From: an uncultured Rhizobiaceae group bacterium
Lineage (GTDB): Bacteria; Pseudomonadota; Alphaproteobacteria; Rhizobiales; Rhizobiaceae
Direction of reading: 5' to 3'
Assembly: GCA_938010435.1 (NCBI GenBank)
Contig: CALLUS010000004.1
Span: 1-64,000, forward strand
Length of the DNA stretch: 64,000 nt
Shown here: positions 16,453-26,065 of the stretch, in pieces
How positions within the stretch are numbered: the stretch's first letter is position 1
Layout of the letters: every line of letters starts with the position of its first letter
The notes under the pieces: model-generated
Database searches by the model: none
What the model saw: the letters and a program-made list of their open reading frames with translations, nothing else
Told to the model about the DNA's origin: nothing
Program-made: the position numbers and the translations under genes

Positions 16453-18152
16453 ATCTTGTCCTCTTCAACTGTCTCTTTGCGTGCAAAATAACTTCCAAAG
16501 GACTGAAGGTTGATTTGGTCGTTTGTACGGGTTCCACCTGAGCCGGATGAATCAAGCTCAACAAACTCTCCGATCGGAGCAGGTAGGGTCACCGGATTTA
16601 CACTCATGTTGATAGCGACAAACATTGTGGCACCTGCATGGTGACGCTCAAACACCACGGCATCCTCATTTTCAGAAACAAACTTGAGCGTGCCCTTGGC
16701 GAATTCAGAATATTGCTGACGAAATTTCAGAGCGGCACGATAATGAGCCAGCAAAGAATCTCTTTCGCCTTCCTGATGGTTCACAGCGATACGCGCATGT
16801 TCATCGGGGATTGGAAGCCAAGGCTTCACATTTGAGAAGCCGCCATTTTGTTGATTGTGTTCCCAAACCATAGGGGTGCGACATCCATCGCGCCCTTTGA
16901 ACTTGGGCCAAAATTGAATGCCATAAGGGTCTTGAAGAGACTCGAAAGGAATATCCACTTCCGGCAACCCAAGCTCTTCACCTTGATAAAGACAGACCGA
17001 ACCACGCAAAGACAAAATCAGGGTCGTTGTCATTTTAAGGAAGGCATCGCGGTCTTCTATGTCTGCTGTCCATCGCGATGCGTGGCGCATAACATCATGG
17101 TTAGAAAATGCCCAACAAGACCACCCGTCAGGTGCTTGCGTTTCGAAATCCGTCATGGTTTTGCGGACTTTTTCAGCAGAGAGTTTTTCCGGTGACAAGA
17201 AATCGAACGAATAGCACATGTGTACCTTGTCGACACCTGAAGTGTATTCGGCAACGATGTCCAAACCACGTTCAGCATCGCCCACTTCGCCAACGGCCGC
17301 TGCTGCCGGATATTCATTCAAGAGTGCGCGAAAACGTTTCAGGAATGCAATGTTTTCCGGCTGGTTCTTGTCATATAAATGAGATTGAAAATTATAAGGG
17401 TTCACTTCCGGGGCGATCGATGAATTGCGTTGCTCGGTAGGCAAACCGGGATTGGATTCCAACCCAGCGCTGTGAACATAAAAATTAATAGTGTCGAGAC
17501 GAAAACCATCAACGCCCCTGTCCAGCCAAAAACGAACTGTATCTAAAAGCGCATCTTGAACGTCCATATTGTGGAAATTCAAATCCGGTTGGCTGGCTAA
17601 AAAATTGTGCAGATAATACTGACAGCGGGTCGTATCCCACTGCCATGCAGAGCCACCAAAAATTGACAGCCAGTTATTTGGCGGAGTGCCGTCTTGCTTT
17701 GCATCAGCCCAAACATACCAATCTGATTTTGGGTTATCTTTGCTGGAGCGGCTTTCAGAAAACCATTCGTGTTGATCAGATGAATGAGAGATTACTTGGT
17801 CGATCATGACTTTCAAACCAAGGGCGTGGGCCTTGGCAATCATCTCATCAAAATCATCCAAATTACCAAAAATCGGATCGACTGATTTGTAGTCAGACAC
17901 ATCATATCCAAAATCGAGCATAGGTGATTTGAAAAACGGAGAAATCCAGATCGCATCCACGCCAAGCGAAGCAATATAGTCCAAGCGTTGTGTGATGCCG
18001 CGCAGATCCCCAATCCCATCGCCATTGCTGTCTTGAAACGAGCGCGGGTAAATCTGATAAATCACAGCACCACGCCACCAATCCGTATCCATTTCACGAC
18101 TGGTAACAACCGGAGTTGCGTTGTCCTGTTTGATGTCTTGAATAATATTCAT
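16449..18152 (-). CDS. aglA: Alpha-glucosidase AglA (glycoside hydrolase family 13)
   Basis: 567 residues, the usual length for oligo-1,6-glucosidase/alpha-glucosidase enzymes of GH13. The conserved regions are visible: YQIYPRSFQDSNGDGIGDL near the N-terminus, VMIDQVISHSSDQHEWF, GFRLDTINFYVH with the nucleophile Asp, VGEVGDAERGLD with the acid/base Glu, and FSNHDVMRH with the third catalytic Asp. There is no signal peptide, so it splits imported alpha-glucosides in the cytoplasm. It lies between aglG (4-bp gap) and aglK (4-bp overlap). The exact substrate range is not readable from sequence. Confidence 0.93.
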   Translation of the reverse strand: MNIIQDIKQDNATPVVTSREMDTDWWRGAVIYQIYPRSFQDSNGDGIGDLRGITQRLDYIASLGVDAIWISPFFKSPMLDFGYDVSDYKSVDPIFGNLDDFDEMIAKAHALGLKVMIDQVISHSSDQHEWFSESRSSKDNPKSDWYVWADAKQDGTPPNNWLSIFGGSAWQWDTTRCQYYLHNFLASQPDLNFHNMDVQDALLDTVRFWLDRGVDGFRLDTINFYVHSAGLESNPGLPTEQRNSSIAPEVNPYNFQSHLYDKNQPENIAFLKRFRALLNEYPAAAAVGEVGDAERGLDIVAEYTSGVDKVHMCYSFDFLSPEKLSAEKVRKTMTDFETQAPDGWSCWAFSNHDVMRHASRWTADIEDRDAFLKMTTTLILSLRGSVCLYQGEELGLPEVDIPFESLQDPYGIQFWPKFKGRDGCRTPMVWEHNQQNGGFSNVKPWLPIPDEHARIAVNHQEGERDSLLAHYRAALKFRQQYSEFAKGTLKFVSENEDAVVFERHHAGATMFVAINMSVNPVTLPAPIGEFVELDSSGSGGTRTNDQINLQSFGSYFARKETVEEDKI

Positions 18153-18156
18153 GGGT

Positions 18157-19311
18157 TTACCCTCCTTTCACTGAACCAGCCAACAAACCGCGTACGAAAT
18201 AGCGCTGTAAGGAGAGGAAGACTGTCAGTGGAACAATAATTGTAATGAATGCAGAGGTGGCAAGGATTTCCCAATCACCGCCCCGTGTGCCAAGCAAATC
18301 TTTCAATGCGGATGTTAAAACCGTTTTAGTTTCGCCATCGCCCAAGAATACTTTTGCCACCAAAAGATCATTCCAAACCCAAAGGAATTGGAAGATCGCA
18401 AAGGAAGCCAATGCAGGTAGCGAAAGCGGCAGAACAATTTTGTAGAAAATCTGAAAATGGGTGGCACCATCTATCCGCGCCGATTCCATGATTTCACCTG
18501 GCAATCCGGCCATGTAGTTTCGCAATAAATAAATCGCCAAAGGCAAGCCAAACCCGGTATGGGCCATCCAAATGCCCCAATAGGATTTGGCGTCAATGCC
18601 GAATACATTGCCAATATCATTGTAAAGCGACAAAAGCGGGATGAGCGAAAGTTGAAGCGGAACAACCAGCAAGCCAACAATGGTTGCCGTGATCAAAGCG
18701 CGTCCCGGATATCGCATCCAGGCCAATGCATAAGCTGCAAATGCCGCAATCAATATAGGAATAAAAGTTGCAGGGATTGTTACCACTGCAGAGTTCAAAA
18801 ATGCCTGCCCAATACCATCGCGGGTGAACACGCGCTTGTAATTGTCGAGTGTGAAAATGGGTGGTTCGTTTGCCCGATACACAAAACGGGCATCGCGTGC
18901 GCGAGTGATTTCAGTTTCGCTTTCAAGTCGATATGTGCCATCAGATTGAACAATGACGCTGATGCCTTTGCGCAATTTGGCTGTTTCACCAGCTTCTGAT
19001 GTACCATCGCTTTCAAGTTTCTTTCCGGTGGATGCAAAACTTTCAACAACTGACTGTGAGCCTTCCAAGAAAATGCGACCCTCAGTGACCCACTTTCCAT
19101 CGACCAGTTTTTGTCCGGTGAGATTAGTAGGTACATGGCGTGCATTACGAGATGAACGGAACGGTGCTGTCCACCAGCCTGACGAAGAAATCTGAGCTTT
19201 GTCCCTGAAAGACGAAACTAGAATTCCAACGGTCGGCAGAGACCATATAATAACGAGCAAAAGAACAGTAAAGTGAACAGCAAGACGGCCGAATGTTGAG
19301 TTCCCCATCAT
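18157..19311 (-). CDS. aglG: Alpha-glucoside ABC transporter permease AglG
   Basis: 384 residues of the MalG type. A first transmembrane helix (FTVLLLVIIWSLPTVGILVSSF) is followed by an unusually long extracytoplasmic region of about 110 residues (SSGWWTAPFRSS to TLDNYKRVF), as seen in AglG proteins, and then five more helices. The EAA loop for contact with the ATPase is present (MESARIDGATHFQIFYKIVLPLSLPA, quoted in part). Its ATG overlaps the aglF stop by 4 bp, so the two permeases are translated together and form the membrane pore. Confidence 0.9.
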   Translation of the reverse strand: MMGNSTFGRLAVHFTVLLLVIIWSLPTVGILVSSFRDKAQISSSGWWTAPFRSSRNARHVPTNLTGQKLVDGKWVTEGRIFLEGSQSVVESFASTGKKLESDGTSEAGETAKLRKGISVIVQSDGTYRLESETEITRARDARFVYRANEPPIFTLDNYKRVFTRDGIGQAFLNSAVVTIPATFIPILIAAFAAYALAWMRYPGRALITATIVGLLVVPLQLSLIPLLSLYNDIGNVFGIDAKSYWGIWMAHTGFGLPLAIYLLRNYMAGLPGEIMESARIDGATHFQIFYKIVLPLSLPALASFAIFQFLWVWNDLLVAKVFLGDGETKTVLTSALKDLLGTRGGDWEILATSAFITIIVPLTVFLSLQRYFVRGLLAGSVKGG

Positions 19312-20342
19312 CCAGTCCCCTTATCTTGCGAAGCTTGCCGGATGTTCCAAATCATAATGGGAAGTACCGCGATCATGATGGTCAGTGCCACAACCGATGA
19401 ATACCCATCATGGTCTCCGCGCACTAACCAGAAGAACATATAATTGGCCAGCACCTGAGTGTCCCATTGGCCATCAGTCATCGTGAACACGATGTCGAAT
19501 ACTTTCAACACCAATATCGTAATAGTGGTCCAAACGACCATCACAGTTCCCATGATCTGGGGCACCATAATTTTCCAGAAGATTTGAAATCCATTGGCGC
19601 CGTCCAGAGTGGCAGCTTCAATGGTTTCTTCCGGGATGCCACGCAATGCGGCGGATAAAATAACCATTGCGAAACCGGTTTGAATCCAGATCAAAATAAT
19701 CATAAGGAAGAAATTGTTCCAAAACGGCATATCGATATAGGACGTTGGATCACCACCGAAAAATTGAACCACAGCGTTTAACAGGCCAATTTGTGTGTCG
19801 CCTGATTGAAACTCATAGATGAACTTCCAAATTACTGATGCGCCGACAAATGAAATTGCCATCGGAAGAAAAATAAGTGTCTTGGCAAATGTTCCCCACC
19901 AAATGCGGTCAGCCAGCACAGCGATGATCAAGCCAAGAAATGTGCAAGCCGCAGGAACAACAATAATCCACATCAAGTTGTTGCGAACAGCTTCCCAAAA
20001 GGCGGCTTGGGAAAACACAAATGCCCAATTGTTCAACCCGACAAAACTCTCCGAGTTCTTATCCAAGAACGAATTGAGAATGGTCATCACGAGTGGATAA
20101 AATAGAAACAGGCCAAGAAACAGCAGCGCTGGAAATAGAAACAACCAAGGGCGTATTGCGGAACGTCTGTTTTCGTTGTGAACGTTCAACTGATTGCCAG
20201 TGACATCACTGGGCAGGGCCTTATCAAGAATGACGTTCGCGCCCCAGAAATACCCGATGCAAACAACGATCCCCGCAACAATGGAAATAGAAGCAAAACC
20301 AATTTGCCCCCAAGCCGCTTGCGACAGACCAAACAGTTCCAT
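19308..20342 (-). CDS. aglF: Alpha-glucoside ABC transporter permease AglF
   Basis: 344 residues of the MalF/UgpA type with about seven to eight transmembrane helices; an extra N-terminal helix (FASISIVAGIVVCIGYFW) precedes the core, which starts at RPWLFLFPALLFLG. The EAA motif for ATPase contact is visible as EETIEAATLDGANGFQIF. It pairs with AglG. A gap of 135 bp separates it from aglE, which may allow the binding protein to be made in excess, as is common in such operons. Confidence 0.9.
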   Translation of the reverse strand: MELFGLSQAAWGQIGFASISIVAGIVVCIGYFWGANVILDKALPSDVTGNQLNVHNENRRSAIRPWLFLFPALLFLGLFLFYPLVMTILNSFLDKNSESFVGLNNWAFVFSQAAFWEAVRNNLMWIIVVPAACTFLGLIIAVLADRIWWGTFAKTLIFLPMAISFVGASVIWKFIYEFQSGDTQIGLLNAVVQFFGGDPTSYIDMPFWNNFFLMIILIWIQTGFAMVILSAALRGIPEETIEAATLDGANGFQIFWKIMVPQIMGTVMVVWTTITILVLKVFDIVFTMTDGQWDTQVLANYMFFWLVRGDHDGYSSVVALTIMIAVLPIMIWNIRQASQDKGTG

Positions 20343-20477
20343 GTGACGTCCCCGTTTTATAAATGCGTTACATCAATGCGTAATCTTCAAACCACCCGAG
20401 CGTGGTCAGAGCATCACGTATTTTCAGGAAAGAAAACGCAGCCGACCTGATTATGGCCAGCTACGTGAAATTTGGTT

Positions 20478-21833
20478 TTACTTGATGTCGTCCCAAGATT
20501 TCTGGATACCGTCAGCTATATCTTTTGCTGACTTGCCAGATACGAAATCCACCATTCCAGACCAGAACGTGCCGGCACCAATCGCACCGGGCATCAAATC
20601 AGAGCCGTCAAAGCGGAATGTTGTTGCGTTCAGTAAAATATCGCCCTGTGCCTTCATGGTCGCACTTGGATAAATGTCAGTGTTCACGCCTTTATGGGGT
20701 GTGAGGAAACCATTTTGCGCCATGTAGAGCTCATGGGAAAGAGGAGATTCCAAGAATTTGATAAACGCACGTGCACCTTTGGATTCTTTGGTCATTGCAA
20801 ACAATGTACCTGCACCCAAAACCGGATTTCCAAGTTCCTTCTTGGCCGCAAATGGCGGCATGTAGAAGAAATTCGCATCTTCACCCAATTTCGTACCCTC
20901 TGGGAAGAAAGCAGGAATGAACGATGCCTGTCGGTGCAGATAGCATTTTGGTGGTGTTGCAAACATACCTTTTGGGCTGTCGCGGAAATCAGTCGTACCA
21001 ACAGCGCTTGCACCACCATCAACATATTTGTCGTTCTTGGCAAAAGTGCCGAACGTTTCAATGGCAGCGACAACTTTGGGGTCATTGAACTTCAATTCAT
21101 TAGAAACCCATTTGTCGTAATCGGCTGGCGTTTGTGTGCGCAGCATAATGTCTTCCACCCAGTCCGTTGCTGGCCAGCCAGTTGCTGCACCCGAACCCAG
21201 ACCGATGCACCATGGTGTTCCACCATCAGCAACAATCTTGTCTGAAAGAGCGATCAACTCTTCCATGGTTTTTGGAATTTCATAATCCGCATCTTCAAAT
21301 GCATCCGGCACATACCAGACCAAAGACTTCACATTCACATTGTAAAACAAGCCGTAGAACTGATCAGCACCGCCTTTGTCCGCATAGGTTCCAAGGTCAA
21401 CCCAAGACTGCCCTGCCGCGTAATTGTCGAGAACAGATTTTTTGGCGTCTTCGCCCAGTGGAACCAACCCACCTTTGGCAGCCACGTTTGCAGCCAACCC
21501 GGGCTGCGGGAAAACCGCCAAATTTGGGGGTGAACCAGCTTCAACATCAATGTTGATCTGTTGTTCAAACGAATCTGACCCCGTGTATTCTACGTCAGCA
21601 CCCGTTAGTTCTTCAAAGATTTTGACGACACGTTCAAAATTGTCTTTTTCATTGCCCGTCCAGGGGCCGAACACGGTGATTTTTTCACCTTTGACATCCA
21701 TGGATTTAAATTGTTCAGCTTCAGCCCAATTGTAAGGGCCGGAACCGACAGTGATATTTGTATGACCATCTGCAAAAGCACTGCTGGTAGACAGCGCCAA
21801 AGCCACGATGCTGGTCGCGATTATATTCTTCAT
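20478..21833 (-). CDS. aglE: Alpha-glucoside ABC transporter substrate-binding protein AglE
   Basis: 451 residues from the ATG at 21833, which has GGAGGAAATA upstream; an in-frame start at 21878 would place 15 residues before the signal peptide. Residues 1-21 (MKNIIATSIVALALSTSSAFA) form a Sec signal peptide with cleavage at AFA|DG. The mature protein is a family 1 periplasmic solute-binding protein (KITVFGPWTG, VEYTGSDSFEQQI). It is the first gene of the operon and faces aglR across a 270-bp region holding two operator-like palindromes. Confidence 0.92.
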   Translation of the reverse strand: MKNIIATSIVALALSTSSAFADGHTNITVGSGPYNWAEAEQFKSMDVKGEKITVFGPWTGNEKDNFERVVKIFEELTGADVEYTGSDSFEQQINIDVEAGSPPNLAVFPQPGLAANVAAKGGLVPLGEDAKKSVLDNYAAGQSWVDLGTYADKGGADQFYGLFYNVNVKSLVWYVPDAFEDADYEIPKTMEELIALSDKIVADGGTPWCIGLGSGAATGWPATDWVEDIMLRTQTPADYDKWVSNELKFNDPKVVAAIETFGTFAKNDKYVDGGASAVGTTDFRDSPKGMFATPPKCYLHRQASFIPAFFPEGTKLGEDANFFYMPPFAAKKELGNPVLGAGTLFAMTKESKGARAFIKFLESPLSHELYMAQNGFLTPHKGVNTDIYPSATMKAQGDILLNATTFRFDGSDLMPGAIGAGTFWSGMVDFVSGKSAKDIADGIQKSWDDIK

Positions 21834-21925
21834 TATTTCCTCCACTAAAGCCCAATTTGGTTTTTGGGCAAAATTCATAAGTTGAGAGATGGTTGAAGCC
21901 AGAGCTCAAAATTCATACACTATTC

Positions 21926-21937
21926 CAAAGCGCTTTG
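21926..21937. promoter_or_regulatory. LacI-type operator upstream of aglE
   Basis: CAAAGCGCTTTG is a perfect 12-bp palindrome with the central CG step typical of LacI/GalR-family operators. It lies about 90 bp upstream of aglE in the aglE-aglR gap and has a close second copy at 22079-22090. AglR is the obvious ligand; binding is inferred. Confidence 0.65.
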
Positions 21938-22078
21938 AATTACTGTTAGGATGTCTTTGTGATCTGCATCTGTCAAGCACTGTATTAGCAAACTCATAAA
22001 TGCTGCGGTTTATTGATCGAAAATTTACCTGACGGAGTGAAAAGGTTGCATCTTATGGGGCGTTGTGTCGAAATGACT

Positions 22079-22090
22079 CAAATCGCTTTG
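22079..22090. promoter_or_regulatory. LacI-type operator upstream of aglR
   Basis: CAAATCGCTTTG differs from the perfect site at 21926-21937 by one base and ends 16 bp before the aglR ATG. Repression of aglR by its own product, with possible looping between the two sites 153 bp apart, is inferred. Confidence 0.6.
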
Positions 22091-22106
22091 AAATCCTTAT
22101 GATCGC

Positions 22107-23150
22107 ATGACTTCTGCCCCAATCAATCTCAAAAAACTGTCTGAAATGCTGGGTCTGTCACAAACAACCGTCAGCCGTGCGCTGAATGGTTTTCCTGAAG
22201 TGAGCGAAAAAACACGCGTGCGCGTGCGCGAAGCTGCTGAAGCATTGAACTATCGTCCAAGCCCAAGTGCAGCCAGTTTAGCTACAGGTAAAACACGGGC
22301 CATCGGTCATGTCATCCCCGTCTCCGAACACCGGATGATCAACCCGCACTTCTCGGATTTTCTGGCAGGTGCAAGCGAAGCCTATGCGGCCGCTGGATAT
22401 GACATGTTGTTGCGCATGGCAAATGCGGGAGAGGAAGAAGGTATCTATCGCGATTTTGCCAGCAGACGACGTGTGGATGGTGTTGTGGTCCATGGGCCAA
22501 AAACAATTGAGCCTCGCATTGATTTATTGAAGTCAATTGATCTGCCGTTTGTGGTTCACGGTCGATCCGGTTCTGACACAGACACCTATTCTTGGTTGGA
22601 CGTGAACAATCTCAATGCGTTTCAGCAAGGCACCCAATTATTGATTGATCAGGGACATTCTCAAATTGCACTCATAAATGGCCTGGAAAGCATGAACTTT
22701 GCATTGCGTCGCCGCGCAGGGTTTGAAGCTGCGCTTGAAGCAAATAATATTGCGTCTGATGCGCGCTATATTTGCAGCGCTGATATGACGGAGACTTATG
22801 GACATAATGCAACGCTTGCTCAGTTGAATCTTAACAATCCTCCCACAGCTTTGATGTTTGCATCAATTCTTCCTGCAATGGGCGGCGTTCGCGCATTGAA
22901 TGAACTTGGTTTGCGACCGGGGAAAGACGTTGCGGTCATCACCTATGATGATGAGTTGTCTTTTCTCCAATCACCAAACGGTAGGGATACACCTCCCTTT
23001 TTTACATCCATAAGTTCATCAATTCAGGCAGCCGGAAAACGTGTTGCTGAAATGCTCATCCAGCAAATTGACGATCCAAAACAAGATGCAATAAATGAGC
23101 TTTGGGAAGCGGATATTGTCCATGGAAAAACCACGCTCTCAACCAACTAG
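22107..23150 (+). CDS. aglR: LacI-family transcriptional regulator AglR
   Basis: 347 residues. The N-terminal LacI helix-turn-helix and hinge helix are clear (NLKKLSEMLGLSQTTVSRAL, then AAEALNYRPSPSAASLATGK). The rest is a periplasmic-binding-protein-like sugar-sensing core. It diverges from aglEFGAK, the arrangement found in Sinorhizobium, where AglR controls the alpha-glucoside genes. The two matching CAAA(G/T)CGCTTTG palindromes in the shared promoter region support autoregulation and control of aglE. The effector is probably an alpha-glucoside or a product of it. Confidence 0.9.
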   Translation: MTSAPINLKKLSEMLGLSQTTVSRALNGFPEVSEKTRVRVREAAEALNYRPSPSAASLATGKTRAIGHVIPVSEHRMINPHFSDFLAGASEAYAAAGYDMLLRMANAGEEEGIYRDFASRRRVDGVVVHGPKTIEPRIDLLKSIDLPFVVHGRSGSDTDTYSWLDVNNLNAFQQGTQLLIDQGHSQIALINGLESMNFALRRRAGFEAALEANNIASDARYICSADMTETYGHNATLAQLNLNNPPTALMFASILPAMGGVRALNELGLRPGKDVAVITYDDELSFLQSPNGRDTPPFFTSISSSIQAAGKRVAEMLIQQIDDPKQDAINELWEADIVHGKTTLSTN

Positions 23151-23230
23151 CCAAGGCATAAGACTCTTGTTTGCTATTTTCACTTGCTGATTGAACAAAG
23201 GGATTGAAATTAGAGTTCATTCCTGTTGAT

Positions 23231-23258
23231 TTAACGTTTGAATTTTAACGTTTGGATT
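23231..23258. repeat. Tandem 14-bp direct repeat upstream of the FAH-family gene
   Basis: TTAACGTTTGAATT (23231-23244) is followed at once by TTAACGTTTGGATT (23245-23258), 13 of 14 bases identical, ending 5 bp before the ATG at 23264. It spans the expected ribosome-binding site, and no classical Shine-Dalgarno is visible there. It may be an operator or a small duplication. Confidence 0.5.
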
Positions 23259-23263
23259 GAGAC

Positions 23264-24112
23264 ATGAAGCTTGTTCGTTATGGGAAAGTTGGAGAAGAAA
23301 AACCCGGCCTGATTGATGAAGATGGAGTGCTTCGGGATTTATCGCGCAAGGTGAAAGACATTTCGGGAGATTGTCTCAACGACAAAACTCTGAAAATGTT
23401 GCGTGGACTGGACGTTAAGCGCCTTAAGAAAATTGAAGGTCGCCAACGCCTCGGCCCATGTGTTGGGAATATCGGCAAGTTCTTGTGTATCGGTTTAAAC
23501 TATTCAGACCATGCAGCTGAAACTGGCGCTGAAATTCCCAAACACCCTATTTTGTTTTTCAAAGCGAACTCCGCAGTCATTGGCCCCAATGATGCCGTCT
23601 CTCTCCCTCGTCAAAGTAAGAAGTCTGATTGGGAAGTAGAACTTGGTGTCGTGATTGGCCGCAAAGCCAAATACGTTTCCCAAAAAGATGCTTTGAAACA
23701 TGTGGCCGGATATTGTGTGATCAACGATGTGTCTGAGCGTGAGTTTCAAACAGAACTCACCGGCCAATGGACCAAGGGGAAAAGCTGCGACACGTTTGGC
23801 CCAACAGGCCCATGGCTCGTGACACGTGACGAGGTGAAAGATCCGCAAAACCTAGATATGTGGTTGGACGTAAACGGCAAGCGTCGCCAAACCGGAAACA
23901 CGTCCACAATGATATTCAATGTGGCAGAAATTATCGAACATTTGTCATCACTCATGACCCTGCACCCTGGTGATGTCATTTCAACAGGCACACCTCCGGG
24001 TGTCGGCTTAGGTATGAAGCCCAAGCCGGTTTTCCTGAAAGAGGGCGATGTGATGGAACTGGGAATTGAAGGTCTTGGCCAACAAAAGCAAAAAGTGAAG
24101 CGCGACAAATAA
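23264..24112 (+). CDS. Fumarylacetoacetate hydrolase (FAH) family protein
   Basis: 282 residues. The FAH fold core starts near residue 71 (GKFLCIGLNYSDHAAE). Metal ligands fit Glu124 and Glu126 in SDWEVELGVVIG and Asp155 in CVINDVSEREFQ. KGKSCDTFGPTGPW and ISTGTPPGVGLGMKP are the other family landmarks. Members cleave or isomerise C-C bonds in 2-oxo acids (fumarylpyruvate, ureidoglycolate, acylpyruvates, 2-keto-3-deoxy sugar acids). It lies 113 bp downstream of aglR on the same strand, so a role in sugar-acid breakdown is possible. True fumarylacetoacetase is longer, so pairing with the distant hmgA is less likely. Confidence 0.85.
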   Translation: MKLVRYGKVGEEKPGLIDEDGVLRDLSRKVKDISGDCLNDKTLKMLRGLDVKRLKKIEGRQRLGPCVGNIGKFLCIGLNYSDHAAETGAEIPKHPILFFKANSAVIGPNDAVSLPRQSKKSDWEVELGVVIGRKAKYVSQKDALKHVAGYCVINDVSEREFQTELTGQWTKGKSCDTFGPTGPWLVTRDEVKDPQNLDMWLDVNGKRRQTGNTSTMIFNVAEIIEHLSSLMTLHPGDVISTGTPPGVGLGMKPKPVFLKEGDVMELGIEGLGQQKQKVKRDK

Positions 24113-24227
24113 AATGAGGTTGCAATCTGCTTTAACGCGACAATTGCTAAATCGTATAAAGCGACTAGAGTTTCAATTCGAAGGCCAAACTTTGTGGCTA
24201 CGAGGTTGAACAGGCAATGAGGCGCTA

Positions 24228-26024
24228 TTGATATCATCAGGTTCAGAGGCTGGTGAAGTTTCCACGGGCTGGGCAATACACCGGGCTGAGAAAGTGGTGT
24301 TGTTTGTCGATATCGTGGAATCTGTTCGTCTGATTGAGACTGACGAAGAAGGCACAATCAAACGATGGTTGGAACTGGTATCCCATATAAACTCTAAAAT
24401 TTTACCATCGGCTAACGGGCGGTCGGTGAAGAGTTCCGGTGACGGGATGCTGCTGGAATTCGATACGGTCAGAGAAGCGGTGCAAGCAGGGTTTGAAATC
24501 ATAAAAACCAATACCAGCATTAACGAACAGCAACACGGTGATAAAAGGATTCATCTTCGCATTGGTATTGATGCCGATGACGTCATCATCGAAAAGAACG
24601 ATCTCTATGGCCGTGGCGTTAATTTGGCCGCACGATTGATGGCGCTGGCGGGACACGATGAAATTGTCATTTCTGCGGGCGCGCGCGATCAACTGACCGC
24701 AGATTTGGATGCTGATATAGAGGATATGGGGGAATGTTATCTGCGCCATATCAGCGAATCTGTTCGTGCCTACCGCATTGGTCCCCCCGGTGTACGACAA
24801 GTTGTGCGCTCGGGCTTGTTGCGGGAAACGCTTGCCCCAACGATCGCTGTCATCCCCTTCAAAAGCCTTTTTGGCGACGTCGAACAGGATGTTTTGGGTG
24901 AAATATTGGCAGATGAATCGATTGCCGCTTTATCCCGTCATGCCGAGTTGAATGTGATTTCCAGATTGTCGACAACGACGTTTAGAAACAGAGAACTCAG
25001 CCAAGTTGAAGTATTCAGACATTTGAATGCGGACTATTCGGTTTCCGGTGTTTATCGATGTACCCACGGTGAAGTGTTGGTTGATATCGAACTGGCAAGC
25101 GCGCAAACCGGCAAGGTTATCTGGTCAGATCGTCTTAGAGAGCCCATCGAAGATGTTTTGAAGGGTGAGCAAAAGCTGGTCAATGAACTGGTGAAGAACA
25201 TTGGCCGCGCAATCATGTCACGCGAATTGCAATTGTCGCGATCTCAACCGCTTCCCACGCTTAAGGCATATACGTTGTTAATGGGTGCGATTGCTTTGAT
25301 GCATCGTCTGTCTCATTCTGATTTTGAGCGGGCACGGCAACTGCTTCACACGCTGCTGGAAAGAAATGGGAACGAACCTATTCCAAATGCATGGCTTGCA
25401 AATTGGCATGTGTTGCGGGTTCAACAAGGGTGGTCAATCGATCCCAAACAAGACGCTTATTTCGCACTAGAATGCACCAAACGGGCATTGGATGTGGACC
25501 CCGATTGTGACCTGGCGCTGGCGATTGACGGCTTTGTTCACACCAATCTACTAAAGCAATTTGATGTGGCCCAACGTAATTACGACATGGCGATAGATAT
25601 CAACCCAAATAGTGCTCTGGCTTGGCTTTTGCGCGGAACACTGCACGCCTTTAAAGGCGAGGGTTCAAGAGCGATTGAAGACACCCACAAGGCTCTGCAA
25701 TTATCCCCTTTAGATCCGCACAGTTATTTCTACGATGCGCTCGCCGCTTCCGCTTGCTTTGCTGGCGGTGAGTTTGAGCAGGCTGTGAGTTTAGCTCAAC
25801 GTTCTTTAAAGGCAAACCGAACCCATACTTCTACATTGCGCGTTCTTGGCGTTTCAAAATGGCAACTTGACCAACATGAAGAAGCCAAAGCGATCGGTTC
25901 AGAGCTGATGAAAATCGAACCCGGATTGACAGTTTCGGGTTGGCTGATGCGCGCACCTAGTGCAGACTTTAAAATTGGAACAGAGTTTGCTGATCTTCTT
26001 CGAAAGATTGGCGTACCAGAATAA
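24228..26024 (+). CDS. Class III adenylate/guanylate cyclase with TolB-like domain and TPR repeats
   Basis: 598 residues from a TTG at 24228 with GAGG upstream. Residues 20-185 are a class III cyclase catalytic domain. Both metal aspartates (Asp28 in LFVDIVES, Asp72 in KSSGDGMLLEF), Lys68 and Asp125 at the base-recognition positions, and Asn132 and Arg136 in GRGVNLAARL are present, so it should be active, most likely on ATP. Next comes a TolB/FlgO-like domain starting TIAVIPFKSL (about 203-330), then TPR units (ALAIDGFVHTNLLKQ, AWLLRGTLHAFKGEG). There is no obvious membrane helix. It precedes the GGF-repeat PAP2 gene by 41 bp and is probably cotranscribed with it. Confidence 0.85.
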   Translation: MISSGSEAGEVSTGWAIHRAEKVVLFVDIVESVRLIETDEEGTIKRWLELVSHINSKILPSANGRSVKSSGDGMLLEFDTVREAVQAGFEIIKTNTSINEQQHGDKRIHLRIGIDADDVIIEKNDLYGRGVNLAARLMALAGHDEIVISAGARDQLTADLDADIEDMGECYLRHISESVRAYRIGPPGVRQVVRSGLLRETLAPTIAVIPFKSLFGDVEQDVLGEILADESIAALSRHAELNVISRLSTTTFRNRELSQVEVFRHLNADYSVSGVYRCTHGEVLVDIELASAQTGKVIWSDRLREPIEDVLKGEQKLVNELVKNIGRAIMSRELQLSRSQPLPTLKAYTLLMGAIALMHRLSHSDFERARQLLHTLLERNGNEPIPNAWLANWHVLRVQQGWSIDPKQDAYFALECTKRALDVDPDCDLALAIDGFVHTNLLKQFDVAQRNYDMAIDINPNSALAWLLRGTLHAFKGEGSRAIEDTHKALQLSPLDPHSYFYDALAASACFAGGEFEQAVSLAQRSLKANRTHTSTLRVLGVSKWQLDQHEEAKAIGSELMKIEPGLTVSGWLMRAPSADFKIGTEFADLLRKIGVPE

Positions 26025-26065
26025 ATGGAGACAGGGGCATAATTTAAAACATAAAGGAAATTCCT

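Noticed and set aside
23264-24112. Assignment as the fumarylacetoacetase of tyrosine breakdown
   Set aside because: The protein is far shorter than fumarylacetoacetase, lies next to aglR and is 18 kb from hmgA. Only the broad FAH family is supported.
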